DNA of 33,798 bases from contig DYSI01000022.1 in the NCBI GenBank assembly GCA_020718275.1, positions 1-33,798 of the forward strand. The letters run 5' to 3'. The position numbers and the translations under genes are program-made. The stretch comes from Draconibacterium orientale. GTDB lineage: Bacteria; Bacteroidota; Bacteroidia; Bacteroidales; UBA1556. The notes under the pieces are model-generated. The model did not search any database and was not told the origin of the DNA. It worked only from the letters and a program-made list of their open reading frames with translations. Below, in pieces: positions 8,219 through 16,589 of the stretch (position 1 is the stretch's first letter; every line of letters starts with the position of its first letter).

Positions 8219-8974
8219 ATGAATAATTTAAACATCGATCAGATCATTCAGCAAAAGCTCCAGATGCTGAATATTGACTACAAAACTGAATACTGGGATA
8301 AAATGGAGAAAAAACTCGAATCTGGCTCAACAGGTTCCGAGTTGCCTGCTCAAGCTTCAAAAGGAAGTTTCTCGAGCAATATTATGATTGCCTCGGTTGC
8401 AGCCGCGGTTACTGTGCTTACCTTAGTCTATGTTTTCACCAAAGAGGACAAAGTTGAACCTAGGCTATTAGCTAGTAACCAGCCTATTAGCACGGAAAAT
8501 CAACTTGAGCCTAAACAAGTAAGTTCTTACTCGGCTGAAGCCAAACATTTGGACCCCTGTACCGAAATAGCACCTGCCACTGCTGAAACAGAAAAATCCA
8601 TTGCCGCAAATCATCAAAGTAAAACTCATAAATTGGCCAAAAAGAGCAATCAAAATATGCAAACTGTGCCAGTGTTAAGTAAAGAAATACTCGATTCTGA
8701 AAACAATTCAGAATCTATAATCGTAGCGGAATCTTTATCATTAAATCATGAGCCCATTATAGTTGAAGAAGTTAAATCAACTACCACTATTGAACCAGCA
8801 ATTGATACTAATTCAAAAGAAGTGACCAATGAAACGAAGCCTATTGAGAATAATTACAATGAAAATGCGGTTTCTAATAATCAATTGATTCATGTAACGC
8901 CAATTGATAAACCAGTGAAAAGAGTATTTAAAGAACGTCATGGAATACTTTGGCATTTAGGATTTAGAAAATAA
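8219..8974 (+). CDS. Single-pass membrane protein, probable sigma-factor partner
   Basis: The 251-residue protein starts at the ATG at 8219; a longer reading from TTG at 8153 would run back into the sigma gene and is rejected. Residues 1-50 are probably cytoplasmic and contain YWDKMEKKLE, a short helix often seen in Bacteroidota proteins encoded right after ECF sigma genes. Residues 53-73 form one transmembrane helix. The remaining 178 residues are low-complexity, rich in Glu, Ser, Thr and Asn, ending in a short basic segment (ERHGILWHLGFRK). There is no zinc-binding HxxxCxxC anti-sigma motif. Position and topology suggest an anti-sigma or signalling partner. That is inference, and no catalytic domain is visible. 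A terminator follows immediately. Confidence 0.7.
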   Translation: MNNLNIDQIIQQKLQMLNIDYKTEYWDKMEKKLESGSTGSELPAQASKGSFSSNIMIASVAAAVTVLTLVYVFTKEDKVEPRLLASNQPISTENQLEPKQVSSYSAEAKHLDPCTEIAPATAETEKSIAANHQSKTHKLAKKSNQNMQTVPVLSKEILDSENNSESIIVAESLSLNHEPIIVEEVKSTTTIEPAIDTNSKEVTNETKPIENNYNENAVSNNQLIHVTPIDKPVKRVFKERHGILWHLGFRK

Positions 8975-8982
8975 AAAACTAG

Positions 8983-9010
8983 AAGCTCACTTTCGGTGAG
9001 CTTTTTTTTT
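8983..9010 (+). terminator. Terminator of the sigma factor operon
   Basis: AAGCTCAC (8983-8990) and GTGAGCTT (8996-9003) pair around TTTCG and run into a tract of T through 9010, nine bases after the stop codon of the preceding gene. Confidence 0.92.
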
Positions 9011-9038
9011 ATTTTTACCTTTCCTTAAAGAACAAACA

Positions 9039-9854
9039 ATGCACCTTTACAAAAATACATTTTATAGTTTTATTTTACTATCCCTGCTTTTGGCTATTGG
9101 ATGCAAACCCATCGGCAGACCGAAGATCGAAAACCAAAGGCAGACAATCATCGCCATTACCAAAGCCCATGGAAGTGAAAGCTATCAACAGTATAAAAAT
9201 TGGATTCAAGCATCAAACCCCAATATACAAGTAATTGATTTATATGGTTTAACAATTGATAGCATTTCGTTTTTATTAAAAAACATTGATGGATTGATTA
9301 TTAGTGGAGGACCTGATATTAATCCAAATTTATATCATGAAGATTCCATTGCCTATCTGTGTGAAACGCCAGATAATTACCGCGATTCGATTGAGATGAT
9401 GAGTCTTCAATATAGCTTTTCACATCACATACCTATTTTAGGAATCTGTCGAGGGCATCAAATTATGAATGTTTTTTTTGGTGGAAGCTTATATGCTGAT
9501 ATTCCCACACAAGTTATAAATAACACTAACCATCGAAAAACGGATGGAATTGCCTACCACTCGATAAGCTTTTCACCAACAAGCGTTTTTAAAGAATGGA
9601 ATTTACAAGATTCCGTCGTGGTAAATTCCGCCCATCATCAAGCAGTAAAACGTTTGGGGGATTCCTTAGTTGCCATAGCATTTACCGACGACGGGCTGGT
9701 AGAAGCCTATCAATATGCAAATTATAAGCCTTTTCTTTTAGGTGTACAATTTCACCCAGAGCATATGCAAGGCCAAGCAATTTCCGATTCCATACGTTCA
9801 AAATTTATTGCTGCTGCAAACAAAACTTATCAACACAAAAGAAAAAATATATGA
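9039..9854 (+). CDS. Lipoprotein of the peptidase C26 / gamma-glutamyl hydrolase family
   Basis: The protein has 271 residues. The C26 family (class I glutamine-amidotransferase fold) hydrolyses gamma-glutamyl amide bonds; PuuD, which cleaves gamma-glutamyl-GABA, is a well-known member. Visible signatures are GLIISGGPDINPNLY (85-99), the nucleophile elbow LGICRGHQIMN with Cys137, and QFHPEHM with His239 and Glu241, so the catalytic triad is complete. The N-terminus is a lipoprotein signal peptide with lipobox LAIGC and acylated Cys22, so the enzyme should be membrane-anchored on the periplasmic side, unlike cytoplasmic PuuD. Its stop overlaps the next gene's start (ATGA), implying coupled translation with an acyltransferase. 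The natural substrate is unknown; glutathione-like or cell-wall gamma-glutamyl compounds are possible. Confidence 0.85.
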   Translation: MHLYKNTFYSFILLSLLLAIGCKPIGRPKIENQRQTIIAITKAHGSESYQQYKNWIQASNPNIQVIDLYGLTIDSISFLLKNIDGLIISGGPDINPNLYHEDSIAYLCETPDNYRDSIEMMSLQYSFSHHIPILGICRGHQIMNVFFGGSLYADIPTQVINNTNHRKTDGIAYHSISFSPTSVFKEWNLQDSVVVNSAHHQAVKRLGDSLVAIAFTDDGLVEAYQYANYKPFLLGVQFHPEHMQGQAISDSIRSKFIAAANKTYQHKRKNI

Positions 9855-11179
9855 CAAAATGGTCGCTTGCATACCAAATTCTGCGCGCCTTCGTGCGTTT
9901 TATTTTCAAAAGATTTTACAAAAAAGTAACTTCAATAGGACATGAAAACATTCCTATTCACAAACCAATTCTTTTTGCTGCGAATCATCAAAACGCATTA
10001 ATTGATCCATTAGCCATTATCTTCACCAATCCTAATCAGAGCGTTTTTTTAACTCGGGCAGACGTTTTTAACAATCCAATCTTACAAAAAATCTTTACTT
10101 TTCTTAAGATGCTCCCAGTTTATCGGATAAGAGATGGTGCCGATAGTTTAAAAAATAATGAGCGAATCTTCAATCAAAGTGTTGAAATATTGGAAGCCAG
10201 TATGTCGGTTGCGCTATTTCCTGAAGCAGCCCATACCGATAAGAGGCACCTAATGCCTCTAAAAAAAGCAGTTCCCAGAATTGCTTTTATGTCGGAAGAG
10301 AAAAATGATTTCAAATTGGATTTGCATATAGTTCCCGTCGGAATTTACTATGAAAATTATGAGCAATCAAACTCCACCCTCTTTGTAAATTATGGAAAAC
10401 CACTTCTATTGAAAAAGTATGAAGAGTTATATAAATCCAACAATCAAAAGGGATTTCAAGCATTGAAAGAAGATTTGGAAAATGCTATAATTCCGCTCAT
10501 CATCCATGTAAAAGACATGGAACATTACCCCTTTTATGAGTCAATACGGCTGTTTTTTCGTGAGAGAATGCGCCAAGCGCTCCAATTAAAAAACGATAGC
10601 CCAAAGAACAATTTCATTGCCGATCAGCAAACCATTGAAAAACTAGATCAGCATTTTCAAAATACCAATGAACATATTGAAACTTTAGAACAAGCGTTTA
10701 ATGCCCTTGAAACGAAAGCCAAAAAACTTGGCATTGATCTTTTTCGTCACAAAAGCCTTAACCTATTTCGACTAATCCTTTTGCTTTTAGTTTTTCTGAC
10801 TGGCCTACCAGTATTCATTTATGCGCTGATTAACAATTATTTGTATTATGCCTTAAGCATGAAGTTTATTCATAAAATTAAGGATCATCAGTTCTATTCA
10901 TCCTTTAAATTCGGATTAACTTTAGTGCTTGGACCGATAATGTATCTCATTCACACCCTAATATTTTACTTTATCACAGGAAATTTGACCTGGACTTTTC
11001 TATATTTAATTTCACTACCAACGACCGCCTATATTGCCAATAAATATCGATATGGATGGAAAACTTACTGGAAAGATATCACAGAATTTTCACAAAGTAT
11101 CGGTAATAAAGCAGAATATCAAATCTTTAAAGGAGAAAAGTCAGCATTTATGGAAAAGCTTGCGCAAAAACTACTTTAG
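9851..11179 (+). CDS. Membrane-bound lysophospholipid / glycerol-3-phosphate acyltransferase
   Basis: This 442-residue PlsC-fold acyltransferase transfers an acyl chain to glycerol-3-phosphate, lysophosphatidate or a related acceptor. Block I is NHQNALID with His46 and Asp52, an H-X5-D spacing like that of the yeast SCT1/GPT2 group rather than the usual H-X4-D. Block II is LPVYRIRDG (88-96). Block III is FPEAAHTD (123-130), and VPVGIYYENY (161-170) fits block IV. Residues 230-290 are helical and charged, perhaps a coiled coil. Two hydrophobic regions near 305-335 and 350-395 should anchor it in the inner membrane. The ATG overlaps the previous stop by four bases. Its own stop overlaps the stop of the convergent gene. 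Acceptor specificity cannot be inferred. Confidence 0.85.
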   Translation: MTKWSLAYQILRAFVRFIFKRFYKKVTSIGHENIPIHKPILFAANHQNALIDPLAIIFTNPNQSVFLTRADVFNNPILQKIFTFLKMLPVYRIRDGADSLKNNERIFNQSVEILEASMSVALFPEAAHTDKRHLMPLKKAVPRIAFMSEEKNDFKLDLHIVPVGIYYENYEQSNSTLFVNYGKPLLLKKYEELYKSNNQKGFQALKEDLENAIIPLIIHVKDMEHYPFYESIRLFFRERMRQALQLKNDSPKNNFIADQQTIEKLDQHFQNTNEHIETLEQAFNALETKAKKLGIDLFRHKSLNLFRLILLLLVFLTGLPVFIYALINNYLYYALSMKFIHKIKDHQFYSSFKFGLTLVLGPIMYLIHTLIFYFITGNLTWTFLYLISLPTTAYIANKYRYGWKTYWKDITEFSQSIGNKAEYQIFKGEKSAFMEKLAQKLL

Positions 11180-12144
11180 CGTTTTTTGCGTCTTTTAATC
11201 TCTTCAGCATTAATACCTTTGATCTTTTCAGGCTTAGGTTCAGCCTTTGGAGCAGTAGGCTTTACAACTTTTTCGGGCTTAGCGGGGGGTGTAGATATAA
11301 GAGTAGGCTGGTTAACTGTATCAGGCAAAATTTGAAAAACACATCGGAAAGTAATCCAATCGGTAGGTTTATTAAAAAAAATATATCTAACGTCTCCGAT
11401 TCCATATTCCTCATGAAAATTAAAGCCTGTCGTCACCATATCACCATCTAAATATTCAGCGGCATTTTCGCTTTCATAAAAGAATTGGCCTTTACTTTTG
11501 AGAGGGTACGCAGCAACGACATTATGTAAAGCTTCACTGGTCATGGATTCCTCTAGTTTGCCAATATTATCGTAAAAGGTAGACATCGCCAACTCCCACT
11601 CTTTGCGCTTAGCTGAACGATATTTAAAGTTTATCGGATATTTCTTTCGCTGCTTGAGCGTTTTACATTCAACCGCATACTTTAAACGAACCTTATCGGT
11701 ACGCCACCGACAAAACTCAAAAATCTGATAATAGTTTACGTTGACAATTGGAAAATTGTAATATTTTGAACTAAGTAAATAATAATCAACATTATATATT
11801 TTTTTATCACTGGATACAACTTGCCACGAGCGAGTCAACATACGTTCGTAAAAATTACTATCCATTGGTAATGAATCATATAAGTGATAAGCTATTTCGG
11901 GTGACAGATTATAAATTGGCAATTCTTGAATCGAGACGTGAAGTTTAGGGGTATAAGAACGACGAATATCCGACAGGAACTCCAAATAATCCATCACACG
12001 AATTGGTTGTTGATCAATAAACAAGCTATCTGCCAAGAAAATAGTACCGGGAGGCGCCACTTTATAAATATCACCTTTAGGCTTAACGGCCATGAGCAGC
12101 AAGCTTAAAATAGATAAAAATATAAACGTCTTAATTTTCAACAA
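11176..12144 (-). CDS. Secreted protein with degenerate SUMF1/FGE-like domain
   Basis: This is a 322-residue exported protein. Residues 1-20 form a signal peptide or anchor. The body carries the spaced landmarks of the formylglycine-generating-enzyme (SUMF1) fold: FPIVNVNYYQIFEFCRWR (compare PVVNVSW..A..FC.W), YRSAKRKEWELAMS (compare RLPTEAEWEYA), NAAEYLDGD (compare NVAEW) and a closing ITFRCVFQI (compare GFRCV). The catalytic cysteine pair region is not recognisable, so it is probably a structural relative, as are GldJ and GldK of the gliding/T9SS apparatus. The C-terminal 45 residues are a Lys-Pro-Ala-Glu-rich tail. The start is TTG at 12144 or the adjacent TTG at 12141; the first ATG (codon 18) would remove the signal peptide. 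It is convergent with the acyltransferase gene and overlaps it by four bases. Function unknown. Confidence 0.65.
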   Translation of the reverse strand: MLKIKTFIFLSILSLLLMAVKPKGDIYKVAPPGTIFLADSLFIDQQPIRVMDYLEFLSDIRRSYTPKLHVSIQELPIYNLSPEIAYHLYDSLPMDSNFYERMLTRSWQVVSSDKKIYNVDYYLLSSKYYNFPIVNVNYYQIFEFCRWRTDKVRLKYAVECKTLKQRKKYPINFKYRSAKRKEWELAMSTFYDNIGKLEESMTSEALHNVVAAYPLKSKGQFFYESENAAEYLDGDMVTTGFNFHEEYGIGDVRYIFFNKPTDWITFRCVFQILPDTVNQPTLISTPPAKPEKVVKPTAPKAEPKPEKIKGINAEEIKRRKKR

Positions 12145-12231
12145 CTTACAAACATTTTTAAGATGGATACGCTTTTACGCACATTTTTATAAAAGGTTTG
12201 AAAGCAGTCGTAAAGACGCTAAAAAAAAGCT

Positions 12232-12239
12232 TAATTTTG
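12232..12239 (+). promoter_or_regulatory. Candidate -7 element of the pssA promoter
   Basis: TAATTTTG matches TAnnTTTG and predicts a leader of about 15 bases before the GTG start at 12260. A TTG at the expected -33 spacing is missing; the nearest is 31 bases upstream. Confidence 0.4.
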
Positions 12240-12259
12240 TGGCTTAATACCCTAAAAAC

Positions 12260-12997
12260 GTGAAAAAACACATTCCTAACCTTATCACTTTGATGAACCT
12301 CCTATGCGGCGTGGCTGGCATTGTATCCGCGATGAATGGCTATTGGCAAGCTGCATTTTGGTTTATGATTTCCGGTGCCATTTTCGATTTCTTTGATGGA
12401 TTCGTTGCGCGATTACTTGGTGTTTCAGGCTCACTTGGCAAAGAGTTAGATTCCCTTTCAGATGTCGTAACTTTTGGCGTTTTACCAGCCATCATGTTGT
12501 ACAAAGTATTGTTGAGTAGCGACTTATCCTATCCATATTTTGAGATAGCTAATGTGAGAGTCACACCCCTAATCGCTTTTATGATAGCAGCATTTAGTTC
12601 CTTACGCTTAGCAAAATTCAATATTGATGAGCGACAAAGCAGTAGTTTCATCGGCTTACCAACGCCAGCCAATGCATTATTTATAGGCGCGCTTTCGTTT
12701 GCATCGCATGATCTTTGCCATTGCTCAACAATTCATAAAGTGATAGCCAGCCCCTATTTTTTGATTCCACTCACGCTGATATTATCCTATTTATTAGTGG
12801 CCGAGATCCCGCTATTTGCCATGAAATTTAAAAACTATAAATGGCAAGGAAATCAGATTAGGTATATTTTTATACTCTTAAGTGTCACCCTTTTATTAAT
12901 ATTTTATCAATGGTTTTATATGGCCATTCTCATCATAATACCCATGTATATTCTGATGTCGATTATAAACAATCGATTGCAAAAAACAACTAGTTAG
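12260..12997 (+). CDS. pssA: CDP-diacylglycerol-serine O-phosphatidyltransferase
   Basis: PssA makes phosphatidylserine from CDP-diacylglycerol and serine, the first step to phosphatidylethanolamine. The 245-residue integral membrane protein carries the complete CDP-alcohol phosphatidyltransferase motif: Asp43, Asp46-Gly47, Ala50-Arg51, Gly60, Asp64 and Asp68. The N-terminus KKHIPNLITLMNLLCG is typical of type II PssA. About seven hydrophobic segments follow. The start is GTG at 12260, chosen because it gives the family-standard N-terminus. A glycosyltransferase gene starts two bases after its stop, so the two form an operon. Confidence 0.93.
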   Translation: MKKHIPNLITLMNLLCGVAGIVSAMNGYWQAAFWFMISGAIFDFFDGFVARLLGVSGSLGKELDSLSDVVTFGVLPAIMLYKVLLSSDLSYPYFEIANVRVTPLIAFMIAAFSSLRLAKFNIDERQSSSFIGLPTPANALFIGALSFASHDLCHCSTIHKVIASPYFLIPLTLILSYLLVAEIPLFAMKFKNYKWQGNQIRYIFILLSVTLLLIFYQWFYMAILIIIPMYILMSIINNRLQKTTS

Positions 12998-12999
12998 GA

Positions 13000-13740
13000 A
13001 TGATTAGAGGCAAAAAAGTCGTGGTGGTGATGCCAGCCTATAATGCAGCTGCCACCTTATCATCAACCTATCACGAAATTCCCAAAGACATCGTTGATGA
13101 TGTAGTTTTGGTTGATGATGCAAGTTATGACAACACTTGGGAGATAGCTCAAAAACTAGGTATAAAACATCGCATACAGCATAATGTAAATATGGGTTAT
13201 GGTGGCAATCAAAAAACATGTTATCAAAAAGCATTAAGTCTAGACGCAGATATTATCATCATGCTGCATCCTGATTATCAGTATACTCCAAAACTAATCC
13301 CAGCTATGGTTGAACTTATTTCATCTGGATTGTATCCAGTGGTACTTGCTAGTAGGATTTTGGGGAAAGGAGCGCTAACTGGCGGAATGCCAATTTATAA
13401 GTATATAGCAAACCGATTATTAAGTGCATTTCAAAATTTGCTGATGAATCAGAAACTCTCAGAGTACCACACTGGATACCGAGCATACAGTGCTGAGGTT
13501 CTGCGAGTAATAAATTTTGAAGTAAATTCTAATGACTTTGTTTTTGACAATCAAATAATTGCTCAAATATTCAATAAAGGGTATGAAATAGCCGAAATTA
13601 CTTGCCCTACTCGTTACGACAACGCAAGTTCATCTATTGGGTTAAAACGTAGTATTTCCTATGGATTTGGGGTATTGAAAACAAGTTTTCAATATCTGTT
13701 TCACCAAAAAGGGTGGCGGAAGTTTAGAATATTTGAATAA
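13000..13740 (+). CDS. Family 2 glycosyltransferase (polyprenyl-phosphate sugar transferase type)
   Basis: This 246-residue GT-A glycosyltransferase begins with VVVVMPAYNAA (7-17). It has the nucleotide-binding VLVDDAS (Asp39, Asp40), MGYGGN, and a metal-binding position at HPDYQY (Asp92). EYHTGYRAYS is the acceptor-side loop usual in dolichyl/polyprenyl-phosphate mannosyl- or glucosyltransferases. Unlike GtrB-type enzymes it has no C-terminal transmembrane pair, so it should be soluble or peripheral. It is translated two bases after pssA, suggesting an envelope-lipid role. The sugar donor and acceptor are unknown. Confidence 0.88.
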   Translation: MIRGKKVVVVMPAYNAAATLSSTYHEIPKDIVDDVVLVDDASYDNTWEIAQKLGIKHRIQHNVNMGYGGNQKTCYQKALSLDADIIIMLHPDYQYTPKLIPAMVELISSGLYPVVLASRILGKGALTGGMPIYKYIANRLLSAFQNLLMNQKLSEYHTGYRAYSAEVLRVINFEVNSNDFVFDNQIIAQIFNKGYEIAEITCPTRYDNASSSIGLKRSISYGFGVLKTSFQYLFHQKGWRKFRIFE

Positions 13741-13782
13741 TATAATCTATTAATTTACAATATTTTACCACACTATCAATCA

Positions 13783-16257
13783 TTACATTTCACCACCACC
13801 TTCTTCCCGTTTCTCCTCCATGCCATTGCGTTTTTCCTTGGTATAATTATTTATTTTATAACTAAGGGTTAAGTTGATTTGAGGGCCTTGGCGATTGAAT
13901 TGGTTGTGATTATTAAAGGAAGAAGAATATGTATAAAACTCATGCCTACCGGTATTAAAAATATCTTTCACATTTAAAGTAGCAGTCAATTTACGATCAA
14001 AAAAGTCGTAACGCAAAGCAGTATTAAGCATATAAAATTCAGCCATCTCGCCTTGAGCAGTCACCGAAGGAGCTCTATACATGCCATTTAACTGAAAGCG
14101 CATGAGCGAGGTAATCATAAAGTTTAGATCCGCTCTAAAGTCATAATTGTAATTGGATTGATCCACAGCACCACTATAAAGATTACCCAACAAATGGTAA
14201 TAATAATAATTACCACTTAAATTCATACGAAACCATTTAGTAAACTGGAGATTAGCCATCAATTCAAGTCCCAATGAATAATCGCGATCCATGTTTGCAA
14301 AGGACATATACGTAATATTATTTTCATCCATTTGCTGCAAGCGAGAGATTTTGTTTTTGGTAGAACGGTAATATGCTTCAAGAGAAACAAAAGAATTTTT
14401 CAATGTTTTCTGATAGCTAAGTTCAATATTATCAGTATATTCATCTTCGAGAGCAGGATTTCCGACTCGGATAAAATTACTAGAAATAAACATTGGATTT
14501 GGGTTTAACTCACCACCATCGGGGCGATCGACTCTGCGACTATAACTAGCTAATATTGAATTAGACTCTCCAATTTTTTGAGATAAATGAATGGTAGGAA
14601 AAAAATCGAAGCGGTTAATGACATAATTCTCCCCTCCATCCAATTCCTCAATCGAACGGTAGGTATATTCTCCCCTCATTCCTAATTGGTATCCTGTTTT
14701 GCGAAACACTCCACTATAGGTAAGGTAACCTGCGTGAATATCCCGATCAAAAGCTATCCTATTTCCTTGATTGGCATTAGTTAACCAGGTATCAGAAAGC
14801 GTGTCAAAGGAGGTAAAAACAAAATTATTTTCTTCACGATAAATACGAGATTGCAGTCCCGCTTCTAATTTTCTTTCACGACTAAGCGTTCGTGTATAGT
14901 CGGCTTTCAATCTCAAATCCGAATTTACTTCTTCCTCAGTAGTATGATACCAATCGTCGATTGGGCCATAATTAGTAAAACTTGCATCCGAGAGATTCTC
15001 TTTTTGATCTTCAACATCATTATCAGTATCCTTACTATAAAAGGCTGTTGCTTCCAGCTTCTCCCCTTCCCGTTTGAAAAGGTGCTGCCATGTTAGATTC
15101 CCGCTATAAAACTCACCCTCATTACTTGAAACACTTTGACTGATGGTAAATAGTTGGTAAGTGGTAGGATTTGTTCGTTCGTAAATATTGCCTGTAAAAT
15201 TCTTTAATCCAGTTTTAAGGCCATAAGCACCTTCTAAAGAGATCGTATTTTTAGCGTTTAAATAATAGTCAATTCCAGCCTTAGCAGTATAGTTGGAACG
15301 TCCTCGCATCCTACTAATTTCGGAGGTACGCAACATATTCGTATCTGAGGCAAAATTTATCAAATCAGAACCACTAGTTCCAGGCATACGTCCTTTTTGG
15401 GCATCTAAACCAACGAAATAATTGATTTTATCTTTTCTATAGTTAAGTACCGAATTCACTCCATAAGTTCCAAAACTGCCATAAGAAGCTTCGACAAAGC
15501 CATTAAAACCATTAGAAACATTATCTTTCAGGATAACATTGATAATACCACTCATCCCATCAGGGTCATATTTTGCCGATGGATTAGTGATGATTTCGAT
15601 ATTTTTAATCATGGCAGTAGGAATCTGCTGAAGCGCATCACCGCCAGATAATGGAGAAGGTTTTCCATTAATCATTACCACAAAATTAGAGCTCCCGCGC
15701 AGCGCCACGTTCCCTTCAATATCAACAGAAACAGAAGGTACATTTTCCAGCGCATCTACTGCACTTCCGCCACTTGCGCCTAAATCGCGTTCAACATTAA
15801 CAACTTTTCGATCAATCTTATATTCAACATAGGATTGATTTCCAATCACTTCAACGCCTTCTAATTTAACAACCGCTTGGTTTAATTTAATTATCCCCAA
15901 TCGCGCCATTGGCATTTTATCGGTAATTTGTATTTCTGATTTTTTAAATCGATCATAGCCCATAAAACTAATCTCAATGGAGTAATTCCCATTTGGAGTT
16001 TCAATAAAAAAACGGCCATCTTCGGAGGATATGCTTCCACCAACCAATTTAGAATCGCTCAGATTATACAAAGCAACACTTGCATAAGGAATAGGCTTAT
16101 TGGTTTGAGCGTCGATTAATTTACCACCCACCCCAGGTTTACTAGGCATTTGATTTGCTACTTGACCTTGTCCAGCCCCACCGCCAGGACGCTGGCTATA
16201 CAAGAAATTCAGATTAAACACAAGAACTAGAAGCAAGATAATTTTGAGATAATTCAT
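13783..16257 (-). CDS. TonB-dependent receptor family protein with carboxypeptidase-like domain
   Basis: This 824-residue outer membrane beta-barrel protein starts at the ATG at 16257. The frame stays open upstream to a TTG at 16341, but only the ATG puts the signal peptide (MNYLKIILLLVLVFNLNFLYS) at the N-terminus. A Gly-rich linker is followed by a carboxypeptidase regulatory-like domain (GKLIDAQTNKPIPYASVALY and onward, about residues 46-115). The plug domain holds VDALENVPSVSVDIEGNVAL and NIEIITNPSAKYDPDGMSG. The barrel resembles the outer membrane protein beta-barrel family PF14905. After the last apparent strand (INLTLSYKIN) there is an extra tail of about 20 charged residues ending in a Glu/Gly-rich stretch, unusual because barrel proteins normally end on an aromatic residue. 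The ligand is unknown. It is convergent with the glycosyltransferase gene; I see no terminator in the 42-base gap. Confidence 0.87.
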   Translation of the reverse strand: MNYLKIILLLVLVFNLNFLYSQRPGGGAGQGQVANQMPSKPGVGGKLIDAQTNKPIPYASVALYNLSDSKLVGGSISSEDGRFFIETPNGNYSIEISFMGYDRFKKSEIQITDKMPMARLGIIKLNQAVVKLEGVEVIGNQSYVEYKIDRKVVNVERDLGASGGSAVDALENVPSVSVDIEGNVALRGSSNFVVMINGKPSPLSGGDALQQIPTAMIKNIEIITNPSAKYDPDGMSGIINVILKDNVSNGFNGFVEASYGSFGTYGVNSVLNYRKDKINYFVGLDAQKGRMPGTSGSDLINFASDTNMLRTSEISRMRGRSNYTAKAGIDYYLNAKNTISLEGAYGLKTGLKNFTGNIYERTNPTTYQLFTISQSVSSNEGEFYSGNLTWQHLFKREGEKLEATAFYSKDTDNDVEDQKENLSDASFTNYGPIDDWYHTTEEEVNSDLRLKADYTRTLSRERKLEAGLQSRIYREENNFVFTSFDTLSDTWLTNANQGNRIAFDRDIHAGYLTYSGVFRKTGYQLGMRGEYTYRSIEELDGGENYVINRFDFFPTIHLSQKIGESNSILASYSRRVDRPDGGELNPNPMFISSNFIRVGNPALEDEYTDNIELSYQKTLKNSFVSLEAYYRSTKNKISRLQQMDENNITYMSFANMDRDYSLGLELMANLQFTKWFRMNLSGNYYYYHLLGNLYSGAVDQSNYNYDFRADLNFMITSLMRFQLNGMYRAPSVTAQGEMAEFYMLNTALRYDFFDRKLTATLNVKDIFNTGRHEFYTYSSSFNNHNQFNRQGPQINLTLSYKINNYTKEKRNGMEEKREEGGGEM

Positions 16258-16528
16258 TAGTATTGTATTAATTTTTATGATTGAATTTTGTTTTTCAATT
16301 CCATATTCAACTGAACCATAAAATAAAAACAGCGAAGTCAATTCTATTGAACGCGATAATAATTTTCAAGAAATTACGCTAGTTCATTCAAAACTAAAAT
16401 CATGAATTAATAAAATCATAATTAGCTTGGCTGGTATGAATTAATAGAAATAGAAGTATGAAACTTAAGGTAGAATGAACGAACCCACTTAAGACAAAGA
16501 ATTCGTGAAAAACTTGCGCGATGATCTA
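16258..16528. other. Gene-free spacer between the receptor gene and secDF
   Basis: I found no coding sequence here. An 11-base direct repeat, ATGAATTAATA, occurs at 16402-16412 and 16436-16446. No TAnnTTTG element is evident for the downstream minus-strand receptor gene, so its promoter is not assigned. Confidence 0.35.
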
Positions 16529-16569
16529 AAAAAAAAAACTGTCATTTAGTTATAATAAATGACAGTTTT
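16529..16569 (-). terminator. Terminator of secDF
   Basis: A perfect 14-bp stem, AAAACTGTCATTTA (16535-16548) with its complement (16556-16569), encloses a 7-base loop. On the minus strand it is followed by a T-run from the A-run at 16528-16538. It lies 20 bases past the secDF stop. Confidence 0.92.
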
Positions 16570-16589
16570 TAAAGCTTTTAAATTGGGTG

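Noticed and set aside
16258-16341. N-terminal extension of the outer membrane receptor from TTG at 16341
   Set aside because: It would place 28 polar residues before a clear signal peptide that begins at the ATG at 16257.
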